A program made the position numbers and the translations under genes. The notes beneath the pieces were generated by a model that worked only from the letters and a program-made list of their open reading frames with translations, was not told where the DNA came from and did no database searches. From the NCBI GenBank assembly GCA_028285265.1, contig JANQPX010000030.1, positions 1 to 64,000 of the forward strand: DNA of 64,000 bases, in the 5' to 3' direction. Shown piece after piece: positions 39,034-47,197 of the stretch. This DNA is from Geminicoccaceae bacterium. Its GTDB lineage: Bacteria > Pseudomonadota > Alphaproteobacteria > Geminicoccales > Geminicoccaceae. The number at the start of each line of letters is the position of its first letter. Positions within the stretch are counted from its first letter, which is position 1.

Positions 39034-40728
39034 ATGAATCAGATGTCCGGCGCCGAAGCGGTCGTCACCATGCTCCAACGCTATGGTGTCAAGCATGTCT
39101 TCGGTCTATGCGGCGATACAAGCCTGCCCATCTATGATGCCTTTTACCGTTTGGATCATGGCATTACCCATGTGCTGACGCGCGATGAACGCTCTGCCGC
39201 TTACATGGCCGATGCCTATGCGCGCGTGACCGGTCGGGTTGGCGTCTGTGAGGGGCCGAGTGGTGGTGGAGCGACTTATATTCTGCCGGGCGTGGTTGAA
39301 GCCAACGAAAGCTCGATACCAGTGTTGGCGCTCACGACCGATATCGGTGTCTCATCACGTGGCCGATATGTCTTGACTGAACTTGAGCAAAAGGCGCTTT
39401 TTCGTCCGCTTACCAAGTGGAATGACGTCGTTTTGCAAGCGGAACGGATTCCGACAACGTTCCGTCAAGCATTTCGCGCGATGACCACAGGCAGGCCCGG
39501 TTCAGCTCATATTGGCCTGCCGTTCGACGTGCAGAGGCAGCCGGTCGATGAGGCCGTGCTCCATGCCGATTCGCGGCACCAGGCTTATCCCGCGGAACCG
39601 GTCGGGCCTGATCCCGACGCTTTGGAGACGTTCGTCGACGCGCTTTTGCGTGCTGCCAACCCGGTCATCATTTGTGGTGGTGGTCCGGTCATTGCCAGCG
39701 CATGGGACGAGCTGCAGCGCCTTGCTGAACGCTTGATGATTCCCGTGGCGACATCGATCAGCGGCAAAGGGGCGATTGCGGAGACTCATCCGCTCAGCAT
39801 TGGTGTCGTCGGCAGCAATGGTGGTGTTCCTGAGACGAGAGCGATCATCGAGGCATCAGACTGCATTGTCTTTATCGGTTGCCGAGCGGGCTCGGTGACG
39901 ACAGAACGTTGGCGATACCCCGATCCCGACAGGCAGCGAATCCTACATATCGATGTTGATCCCGAAGTGATCGGTGCCAATTACGAAACCGAGGCCGCCC
40001 TGGTCGGTGATGCTCGGCTGACGCTAGCAGCGATCAATACATGCCTGGACAAGGAAAAACACGAGGCACCGACGCGTGCTTTGGATAGGGAAAAGATCGC
40101 TGAGATGCGTGCCGCGAAACGGCGCATCTTCCAAGAGCTTGCGACGTCTGACGAAACGCCGATGCGACCAGAGCGTGTCATAGCGACCTTGACGAAGTAT
40201 CTGCCTGATAATGCCGTTGTCGTGGCAGATCCCGGAACACCTTGTCCTTATCTCTCTGCCTACCTGCAGCTTCAGCGTCCAGGCCGAAGCTTTATTAGCA
40301 ATCGCGCCCATGGCGCACTCGGGTATTCTCTTCCAGCTGTCGTCGGTGCAAAGATCGGCCGTCCTGAAGCCAAATGTGTTGCAGTCATGGGGGATGGCAG
40401 CTTTGGTTTTGCTTGTGGTGAGATGGAAACGATTCAAAGGCTGGGACTGCCGGTGACCTTAATCGTGATCAACAATGCTGCTTTTGGTTGGATCAAGGCA
40501 GGGCAGCGGTCGGGCTTTGATCAACGCTATTTTTCCGTCGACTTTTCGCCAGGCCGGCATGCGCAGATCGCTCGGGCTTTTGGCATTGAGGCTTTCGAGG
40601 TCGATCACCCAAGCGCGATCGACATCGCCATGCAAAAGGCGCTGGATGCTGATCATCCGACGTTACTGGACATTACGTGTCAGCCCCTACATGAGGCGAA
40701 CGCGCCCGTGAGTGAGTGGATTGCCTGA
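39034..40728 (+). CDS. Thiamin-diphosphate enzyme, acetolactate synthase-like
   Basis: A 564-residue ThDP-dependent enzyme with the three-domain layout of acetolactate synthase-like decarboxylases/lyases. The catalytic Glu lies in RDERSAAYMADAYARVTG. The ThDP/Mg motif runs from GDGSFGFACGEMETI to VINNAAFGW. The motif usually read as GPGATN is changed to GPSGGGATYI, so it is not the biosynthetic IlvB, and no IlvN-like subunit is adjacent. The exact substrate is unknown. ATG 39034 follows GGAGG with seven bases between; ATG 39010 is in frame. The thiamin salvage operon nearby is on the other strand. Confidence 0.8.
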   Translation: MNQMSGAEAVVTMLQRYGVKHVFGLCGDTSLPIYDAFYRLDHGITHVLTRDERSAAYMADAYARVTGRVGVCEGPSGGGATYILPGVVEANESSIPVLALTTDIGVSSRGRYVLTELEQKALFRPLTKWNDVVLQAERIPTTFRQAFRAMTTGRPGSAHIGLPFDVQRQPVDEAVLHADSRHQAYPAEPVGPDPDALETFVDALLRAANPVIICGGGPVIASAWDELQRLAERLMIPVATSISGKGAIAETHPLSIGVVGSNGGVPETRAIIEASDCIVFIGCRAGSVTTERWRYPDPDRQRILHIDVDPEVIGANYETEAALVGDARLTLAAINTCLDKEKHEAPTRALDREKIAEMRAAKRRIFQELATSDETPMRPERVIATLTKYLPDNAVVVADPGTPCPYLSAYLQLQRPGRSFISNRAHGALGYSLPAVVGAKIGRPEAKCVAVMGDGSFGFACGEMETIQRLGLPVTLIVINNAAFGWIKAGQRSGFDQRYFSVDFSPGRHAQIARAFGIEAFEVDHPSAIDIAMQKALDADHPTLLDITCQPLHEANAPVSEWIA

Positions 40729-40878
40729 TTGATGGTACGACAATGCGCGATCACGGCACTTGTGGGCGTATGAGTCGCATCGACCTCATGGAAACGAGAC
40801 CCCGTTCCAGCGATCAAGCCCTGGACCAAAGGAACGTTTGGCCGCTACCCGATGGAACCATGATCCGCTCTGCGCATC

Positions 40879-42345
40879 CTAGAATCGAATGCCGAATTGG
40901 GTTTTCCAGTACTCTGTCTGCTCCAATGTGTCATCGGTGCGGCCATTGGCATAAGAGACCGACAGCCGATAGTTCTCCGCTTGGCTGAATAAGTAGGAAA
41001 GCGACAGGTCCAGGCGATAGAGATCGCTGTCGTCACCGTCGATATCCTTCAAATAGCGGTTTGAGACATCGAGGGCGATGTGATCAAAGCCGCTGTCTCG
41101 AGAGCCTTGAAATCGGAGACCTAAACGGCCGCCGACGCGGAAGAACTCCGACTCGTCGACAAGATCGGGGTCGCCACCATTGTCGAAGACACGACCAAAG
41201 TCAGCAAGAGCGTCGATGTCGAGCTGCAAAGCGATGGGGCCGAACTCCCTGGAAAACCCGATCGGTAGCGCAGCATCGGGCGCCAATGTTGGTGTCCAGC
41301 GCAGTTTGAGAACACCGATGTCGCTCGCAAAGTCGCTATCCGTGAGATAGAGGGGGGTGATGGCAACTTCAGCGCCGGATCGATCGGGCTGGATGACGCT
41401 AAAGGCCTCTTGAATGCCGAAGCCAAGCTTGTCGATCTCATTTTCCTCGCCATTAAAGAAGCGTTCGAAGAGAATGAAGGGGATCGTCGACGTATAGATC
41501 AGATCGCTGCGCTCCATCTCAAAATTGTAGCCGGCAACGGCTTTCACCTGATAAAGCGTTTCGCCTTCATCAACATCAGCGGTGATGCTGAGTTCGGCTG
41601 GACGCACGGCTGCAAGCTTGTTGCGATCCTTGGTGAGGTCGTCGATTTCACTTGTCAGCCGCAACCCATCGGCATCGCGCGGATTGAAAATCCAATGAGG
41701 CTTTTCTGGTTCCTCGACGATCTCAGGCGCAGAGAGGTCTGCGACAGGTGCTGGCTCTACAGGCTCAGGCGCTGTGCAATAGATCGCAACATAGCGTCGT
41801 TCGATGTCCAAAACTTCGGCGACTTGAAACCGACGGCCGGTGATTTCGAAGAAAGGGTTCAAGAACGCGCTCTCGAGCCGCTCATCGATTGTCGGTCGCC
41901 TGATGCGCTCGAACACGAAATCGGCACCGCCAGCCTTATCGACAAAATCAGAGAGGCGATCTTGCACACGTGCCAAGGTATTTGCTTCCTCGGCGGTGCA
42001 GGCTCGGCCGATCCCTCCTGTACAATAGTCGCGTTGGACCAAGGCGAGCTGCTTTTCGGAAAGCAGCGTGTCGCCATCGCCATTAGCATCTAACGCAGCG
42101 TCACCGATGTCGCTGATCGAGATAAGCCATCGAACCAGGCGGAACGGATCTAGAGTCGACGGATCCGTCGACGCCCCCCGAATGCAAATCTGATCAGCAG
42201 GAAACAGCGGGTCATCAGGATAATGGGGTGACGCGCTTTCGGCCGACGAGGCCGCCAGAGCCACCATCGACACAAGAATAGCGATTGCCCCTCGGCACGA
42301 ATGCCAAGGGCTACCGAGAGGGCGCTGGTTCCTGAATGCCACCAT
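40879..42345 (-). CDS. Exported hypothetical protein with barrel-like C-terminus
   Basis: I do not recognise this 488-residue protein. It has a signal peptide (hydrophobic 18-35, likely cleavage near AES), an acidic, Pro/Glu-rich central part (about 190-220), and from about 240 alternating beta strands. It ends in GIRF, a terminal Phe typical of outer-membrane barrels. Short early segments (DANGDGDTLLSEKQLALV) look like a dockerin- or EF-hand-like calcium motif (DxNGDGD). An outer-membrane or envelope protein with unknown ligand is the best reading. It is monocistronic. Confidence 0.6.
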   Translation of the reverse strand: MVAFRNQRPLGSPWHSCRGAIAILVSMVALAASSAESASPHYPDDPLFPADQICIRGASTDPSTLDPFRLVRWLISISDIGDAALDANGDGDTLLSEKQLALVQRDYCTGGIGRACTAEEANTLARVQDRLSDFVDKAGGADFVFERIRRPTIDERLESAFLNPFFEITGRRFQVAEVLDIERRYVAIYCTAPEPVEPAPVADLSAPEIVEEPEKPHWIFNPRDADGLRLTSEIDDLTKDRNKLAAVRPAELSITADVDEGETLYQVKAVAGYNFEMERSDLIYTSTIPFILFERFFNGEENEIDKLGFGIQEAFSVIQPDRSGAEVAITPLYLTDSDFASDIGVLKLRWTPTLAPDAALPIGFSREFGPIALQLDIDALADFGRVFDNGGDPDLVDESEFFRVGGRLGLRFQGSRDSGFDHIALDVSNRYLKDIDGDDSDLYRLDLSLSYLFSQAENYRLSVSYANGRTDDTLEQTEYWKTQFGIRF

Positions 42346-42448
42346 GGGCGCGCTCTTAGCAGTAGAAATAAGATCGATGAAACGATTTTTCTACCAGAGC
42401 GACAAAAAGAAGCGAATTAATCTCGTTATGCGTTTTATTTAGTAACGC

Positions 42449-43114
42449 TCAAGCGAATGGCCAGGATTCCAACCGATAGGCGCTGTCCCAGAACATCCAT
42501 TCCAAGAGGGTGGCACGTTCAAAGGCCTCGAGCATCTGGTCCCTAATCTGCGGTGTCGTATCGGCAGCTGAACTATCGGCGATGGCGATCACGCGCTTGA
42601 TGCCCTGCTCGAAAGCCTCATCCGCGTAGGTATCAATCCAGGCCTGATAGGGGTTGTTATCGGCAGCGATACCCAAAAGGTGTTTGCCAACTTCGCCATA
42701 GATCCAAAAACATGGCAGGAGTGCTGCGACAGAAACCTCGTAAGGCGCGTTGTAGGCGGTGGCGAGGAGGTAGCTGATATAGTGCGAGCAGGTTGGGGAG
42801 GGTTGGGTTGCGGCAGCCGTCGTTGCTGAAATGCCGAAGTCTTTGAAGAAGCCTTCATGGAGTGCGCGCTCGACAATGACGCAGGATTCGGCGCTGTGGG
42901 TGAACTGGATCATGGCGTCCGGTTCCGGCGCTCGCGATCCGGTAACAGCGAGCGCTTTACCGAAATGGACGAGATAATGCGCATCTTGCAGCATGTAATG
43001 GGTGAACCGTTCGCGCGAGAGGCTCCCTGCGGCCAATTCTTGATTGAACGGCATGGCCAAGATCTTTTGATAGGTCGGCTCAATTCGCGCCCAGGCGTCC
43101 TTTGAAAAGGTCAT
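42449..43114 (-). CDS. tenA: Aminopyrimidine aminohydrolase/thiaminase II
   Basis: TenA hydrolyses aminopyrimidine products of thiamin breakdown to give the HMP moiety. The 221-residue protein keeps the catalytic residues known from B. subtilis TenA at the same numbers: D44 (MLQD), C135 (LLPCFWIYG) and E205 (ATLLEWMF). It is the last gene of the thiM-thiE-thiD-tenA operon, overlapping thiD by ATGA. With ThiD it would salvage HMP. Confidence 0.94.
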   Translation of the reverse strand: MTFSKDAWARIEPTYQKILAMPFNQELAAGSLSRERFTHYMLQDAHYLVHFGKALAVTGSRAPEPDAMIQFTHSAESCVIVERALHEGFFKDFGISATTAAATQPSPTCSHYISYLLATAYNAPYEVSVAALLPCFWIYGEVGKHLLGIAADNNPYQAWIDTYADEAFEQGIKRVIAIADSSAADTTPQIRDQMLEAFERATLLEWMFWDSAYRLESWPFA

Positions 43115-43983
43115 TGACCTGCTCCTCCATTCGTTCTGGCATTATCTGCTTGTTGCCAAAGCTGATGAAAGTGATGGACGGGCCCGTGCCCCTTACCGAC
43201 ATCGAGATCATCCGCAGCGGCAATGGCATCGGCGATATAAGCCTTCGCCAGGCGGGCCGCCTCACCGAGAGGCAAGCCTTGTCCAAGAAGGGCAGCGATG
43301 GCGGCAGACAGCGTGCACCCCGTCCCGTGGGTGTTTTTTGTCGCGATTCGTGCACTCCGAAACGAGTCCTGACCGGCCTCGTCCGCAAAGATGTCAATCG
43401 CATCGCCGTTGGTGAGATGACCACCTTTCAGGAGCACGGCCTCGGGCCCGAGTGCCAGAAGATCCGTTGCAGCTTGGCGCATCGATTCGAGATCGGTCGG
43501 TGCTGGACGATCCAAAAGCACACCGGTCTCCGGCAGATTCGGCGTGATCACCGTGGCCATGGGTAGAAGACGATCGACCAAGGCGGCTACGGCGTCGGCT
43601 TGCAAAAGCCTATCTCCGCTTTTGGCCACCATGACGGGGTCGAGGACAATCTTGGTGACGTCATGGTGACGCAGGCGTTCCGCCACGACGTCGATGACGT
43701 CGGGCCGCGAGAGCATGCCGATCTTGATGGCATCGATACGAATATCATCGAAGACGGCATCCAGCTGAGCAGCAATGATGTCGGGCGGCACGTCGTGAAT
43801 CGCCGTCACCGCTGTGGTATTCTGGGCGGTTAGGGCGGTAATCACTGAAAGACCGTAGGCGCCAAGTGCCGACATGGTTTTAAGATCGGCTTGCACGCCT
43901 GCGCCACCGCCTGAATCGGAACCCGCAATCGTCAGAACATTGGCGATGGCTTTCGAGGACTTATTCCTTTGGTGATTGCTCAT
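43111..43983 (-). CDS. thiD: HMP/HMP-phosphate kinase
   Basis: ThiD phosphorylates HMP to HMP-P and HMP-PP. The 290-residue protein, slightly longer than the 266 of E. coli, has IAGSDSGGGAGVQADLKTM at the N-terminus and KNTHGTGCTLSAAIAALLG with the anion hole and catalytic base. Its 3' end overlaps tenA and its start overlaps thiE (ATGA). The C-terminal extension is low in recognisable structure. Confidence 0.95.
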   Translation of the reverse strand: MSNHQRNKSSKAIANVLTIAGSDSGGGAGVQADLKTMSALGAYGLSVITALTAQNTTAVTAIHDVPPDIIAAQLDAVFDDIRIDAIKIGMLSRPDVIDVVAERLRHHDVTKIVLDPVMVAKSGDRLLQADAVAALVDRLLPMATVITPNLPETGVLLDRPAPTDLESMRQAATDLLALGPEAVLLKGGHLTNGDAIDIFADEAGQDSFRSARIATKNTHGTGCTLSAAIAALLGQGLPLGEAARLAKAYIADAIAAADDLDVGKGHGPVHHFHQLWQQADNARTNGGAGQ

Positions 43984-44660
43984 GCCGAGGCCTCCCTAAT
44001 CTTGGAATCGCGCCGCACGCCGGCGAGGGTTCGATCGAGGATGTCCCCAAGCATGGAGGCTGCCTCATAAGGGCTCTCCGCCGCCATGACTGCCGAGACA
44101 ACAGCAACGCCATCGGCACCTGCATCGATGGCATGTGCAGCATTGCTCGCATCGATTCCACCAATCGCGACTAAGGGCAGGCCTGTGCGTGCGCGCACCT
44201 CGTTGATCCCTCTGATACCGACGGGCATGCCGGCATCTGGCTTGGTGTCGGTTGCTGCGAAGGGGCCATGAGCGACATAGTCCAACAGGGCAGGATCAGC
44301 GGCGCGTGTCTGCTCGACATGATCGAGGGACAGCCCGATGATGGCCGCATCACCGAGCATCGCACGGGTTGCCTCGACAGGCAGATCGGTCTGTCCCACA
44401 TGGCAGCCTACGCCAGCGGCGGCCGCCACATCCACCCGATCATTGATGACCAGCGGCACCCCTCTCGGTTGCAACGCAGCCTTGAGCGCTCGCGCCATTT
44501 CCAGGAGGTCGCGCGCTTCCGCTGTCTTGTCCCGTAACTGTACCAAGGTGACGCCGCCGGCGCAGGCTTCATCAACCACATCGATCAACGCCCGCCCGCG
44601 CAGGAGACCGGGGTCGGTGACAAGATAGAGTTTCGGATCAAGAATGCTTATCGACGTCAT
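43980..44660 (-). CDS. thiE: Thiamin-phosphate synthase
   Basis: ThiE couples HMP-PP and THZ-P to thiamin phosphate. The 226-residue TIM barrel has LVQLRDKTAE, LVINDRVDVA, HVGQTDLPV, DYVAHGPFAATDTKPDAG and AIGGID, all family motifs. In this operon ThiD supplies HMP-PP and ThiM supplies THZ-P, so it is a salvage set. ATG 44660 overlaps the thiM stop. Confidence 0.95.
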   Translation of the reverse strand: MTSISILDPKLYLVTDPGLLRGRALIDVVDEACAGGVTLVQLRDKTAEARDLLEMARALKAALQPRGVPLVINDRVDVAAAAGVGCHVGQTDLPVEATRAMLGDAAIIGLSLDHVEQTRAADPALLDYVAHGPFAATDTKPDAGMPVGIRGINEVRARTGLPLVAIGGIDASNAAHAIDAGADGVAVVSAVMAAESPYEAASMLGDILDRTLAGVRRDSKIREASA

Positions 44661-45424
44661 TGTATCGCGAGTCCTTCGTGGAGCATGGTCTCGTCAAGCT
44701 GGGCCAACTCGTCGAGCAAGCGCCAGCGAAGGCTACCCGGTCCTTCAGCCTTGACCGCGGCGCGTTCAGCGGCCAGCCCAAGAACGGCGAGCGCTTGAGC
44801 GGAGGCGGCGAGCGCATTCGGCTCAACGGTTAAGAAAGCGGCGACCAACGCGCTCGATGTACAACCTAACGCGGTCACGCGGGTCATCAGCGGATGGCCG
44901 TTGCGAATGCAGAGGACCTCCTGACCATCAGTGACGTAGTCGACAGCACCGGTGACCACGACGACTGCATGGCTTTCGCACACCAGCCTCTTTGCGGCTT
45001 CGATCGCGTCATGACTGTCATGCGCACTATCGACACTGGAGGCCGGCACACGTGTTGCCCCTGCAAGAGCCAAAACTTCCGATGCGTTGGCTCGGATAAC
45101 GGTGGGTTTCATCGCCGTCAGATCGCGTGCAACGGTGGTCCGAAAGGTGGTCCCACCGACGCCGACGGGGTCGAGTACCCAAGGTTTTCCAAGGGTAGCC
45201 ATGGCTTCCGCAGCTTTGCGCATCGATGGAACACGATCCGAAGACAAGGTTCCGATATTCACGACGAGCGCCCTCGCCAGCGGTGCGAATTCCTCTACCT
45301 CCTCGACGGCGTGCACCATGGCTGGCGATGCCCCTAACGCCAACAGGCCATTGGCGACCATGTCCATCGAGACGAGATTGGTGATGTTCTGGACCAGAGG
45401 TGTCTCTCGACGGATCGCTTGCAA
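44657..45424 (-). CDS. thiM: Hydroxyethylthiazole kinase
   Basis: ThiM phosphorylates the thiazole alcohol HET to THZ-P for salvage. The protein has PLVQNITNLVSMDMVANGLL, LDPVGVGGTTFR, GAVDYVTDG and ALGCTSSALVAAF with the conserved Cys. The start is a problem. TTG 45424 is the only canonical codon in frame close to the expected N-terminus; it gives 255 residues, shorter than usual, and has no good SD. A near-perfect SD (AAGGGAGG, 45471-45464) stands six bases before an ATA codon at 45457, which would give 266 residues. Translation may begin at that rare codon. The TPP riboswitch lies just upstream. Confidence 0.9.
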   Translation of the reverse strand: MQAIRRETPLVQNITNLVSMDMVANGLLALGASPAMVHAVEEVEEFAPLARALVVNIGTLSSDRVPSMRKAAEAMATLGKPWVLDPVGVGGTTFRTTVARDLTAMKPTVIRANASEVLALAGATRVPASSVDSAHDSHDAIEAAKRLVCESHAVVVVTGAVDYVTDGQEVLCIRNGHPLMTRVTALGCTSSALVAAFLTVEPNALAASAQALAVLGLAAERAAVKAEGPGSLRWRLLDELAQLDETMLHEGLAIQ

Positions 45425-45521
45425 ACTCGCCCAGCATCGGGCAGCATCTATGTCTATGGCTCGCCTCCCTTAAGAGCCGAAACCGCACTGGGACACTTGG
45501 GGAAGGGTCGTTTGCGGCGAT

Positions 45522-45600
45522 ACCGGCTCCCTGCGCTGGGATGATCCAGATCAGGTTCAACGGGTTTGCTCTCAGCCCCTCCATCGAGGGACACCCCGGC
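45522..45600 (-). promoter_or_regulatory. TPP riboswitch (THI element) of the thi operon
   Basis: Read on the minus strand, the segment has the conserved THI-box order: GGGGTGTCC, CTGAGA followed by ACCC, GAACCTGATCTGGATCATC and CCAGCGCAGGGA. The closing P1 stem is GCCGG (45600-45596) with CCGGT (45526-45522). It binds thiamin pyrophosphate. About 50 bases separate it from the SD of thiM; no U-tract terminator is seen, so masking of the SD is the likely control. Confidence 0.95.
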
Positions 45601-45699
45601 TAGATACAGCAACTTGAACGTGGCCCTTTGGCTGCAAGCTGTCAACTAGGCACGACCCGTTACAAAGGACCGGATCGGCCGAGCCGGGAGCAACCGACA

Positions 45700-46791
45700 A
45701 TGACTTTCGATCGACGTACCGTTTTGACGGCGGGGGCCGTTGGGGCCGCATCGATGGTGGGAACAGCCCCTTCTATCGCCGAGAATAAGACCATTTGGCG
45801 CATGGTGACGACCTGGCCAAGAAATGCACCGGGCGTTGGCGTCAACGCGCAGCGTTTCGCCGATCGCGTTGGCCTGCTGAGTAATGGCCGATTGACCATT
45901 GAACTTTCGGCAGCTGGCGAGCTGATTCCCGCTTTTGAGAGCTTGGATGCCGTCCAGCAAGGAACGGTCCAGGTCAGCCATTCCGCGCCATTTTTCTGGC
46001 TCGGAAAATCCGAGGCGCTCAACTACTTCGGCTCGATTCCGTTGGGCCTGCTCGATACCGAAATCGCTGCCTGGCTCTATTTCGGGGGGGGCATGGCGCT
46101 TTGGGAAGAGGCGATGGCGGATTTTGGCATCAAACCACTTTTTGCCGGCTCCAGCGGTATCTCTGCAGGGGGGTGGTATCGACGCGAGATCAACGATCTC
46201 GAAGACTTAAAGGGGTTGAAGCTGCGCATGGCTGGTCTGGGTGGCGAGGTGATGAAGCGCCTCGGTGCGACACCCGTCTTGACGCCACCAGCCGAGGTAT
46301 TTCAGGCGATGTCGACGGGCACGGTCGATGCAGCTGAACTCATTGGCCCCTGGAACGACATGGCTTTCGGCTTGTTCAAAGTTGCCGACTATTATTATCT
46401 GCCGGGGTTCCATGAGGTCGGACCAACGGCCGAAATCTTGATCAATCGAGAGGCTTGGACCTCGTTATCCCAAGATCTGCAGGCGGTGATAGAAACCGCT
46501 GCTAAGGCGACGGCAATCGAGTACAATGCGGACTATCGCTATCACAACGCGACGCTGCTTCCAGCATTGGTCAAAGATCACGGCGTTGAGCTTCGCACCT
46601 TTCCCGATGCGGTCAATCAAGCCATCGGCGATGCCACGCTGGAGGTAATTCAAGAACTCGGCAACAGCAATGATCTCACCCGACGGATTCACCAGTCGTA
46701 CATGACGTTTCTCACTGCGGCGAATGGCTATGCTGATAAGTTCGATAGGCCGATTCTCCAGCAGCGGACGGCTGCCTTCAAGACGATTTAG
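45700..46791 (+). CDS. TRAP transporter solute-binding protein, orphan (DctP family)
   Basis: Another 363-residue DctP protein with a Tat signal (MTFDRRTVLTAGAVG). It shares TTWPRNAPGVGVNAQRFADR, LEDLKGLKLRMAGLGGEV and ELIGPWNDMAF with the binding protein at 22823 and has exactly the same length, so the two are close paralogues. No DctQ or DctM gene is adjacent. It diverges from the TPP riboswitch with about 100 bases between, so thiamin-related metabolites are conceivable ligands, but so are oxo acids via the permease at 24118. ATG 45700 follows GGGAG. Confidence 0.85.
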   Translation: MTFDRRTVLTAGAVGAASMVGTAPSIAENKTIWRMVTTWPRNAPGVGVNAQRFADRVGLLSNGRLTIELSAAGELIPAFESLDAVQQGTVQVSHSAPFFWLGKSEALNYFGSIPLGLLDTEIAAWLYFGGGMALWEEAMADFGIKPLFAGSSGISAGGWYRREINDLEDLKGLKLRMAGLGGEVMKRLGATPVLTPPAEVFQAMSTGTVDAAELIGPWNDMAFGLFKVADYYYLPGFHEVGPTAEILINREAWTSLSQDLQAVIETAAKATAIEYNADYRYHNATLLPALVKDHGVELRTFPDAVNQAIGDATLEVIQELGNSNDLTRRIHQSYMTFLTAANGYADKFDRPILQQRTAAFKTI

Positions 46792-47197
46792 CGGCTGTGA
46801 AGCGGGACATCACTGATCTCGGCTGTACCTCGACAGACCGTGGCGCCGGTGGCTCGCTCGGCGCCTATCTGCCGAAACTGCGGCTCATCAGGGCGCATCG
46901 ACAATGTTGCGTTCGTGATCGCCGCTGGATGGGGCGTTGACGATCGTTTCATGCAATCATCGTCAACGGCGTTCCCGGTGATGAACCATCGACTTCAGCG
47001 CTCGGTTGGCCAGAGGCGCCTTGACCCGTTGCGCCACTGGGCGGGATATCGGGTGGTGCGGGCCTTTCTGTTGACTGAGGTCGTCATCGGCGCGGTAGGC
47101 GTCTCATTCGATGGCTGCAGGGCCGGTCTAGGCGATTGTTTCCAGACCACGACCTTCTATGATCGAGCGCTGCAGGCAAGATGAGGAGGACGGTCAA
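46792..47197. other. Gene-free region before the transglutaminase cluster
   Basis: No supported gene. A plus-strand frame of 114 codons (46840-47184) is rich in Arg and Gly, lacks an SD and resembles nothing known. The end carries GAGGAGGA, the ribosome site of the next gene. Confidence 0.4.

Noticed and set aside
45027..45584. 185-codon minus-strand frame across the TPP riboswitch and thiM
   Set aside because: It runs through the riboswitch aptamer and an alternate frame of thiM, whose protein is clearly the real product.
46840..47184. 114-codon plus-strand frame before the DUF2126 gene
   Set aside because: No SD, no domain, Arg-rich composition; it also covers the ribosome site of the next gene.
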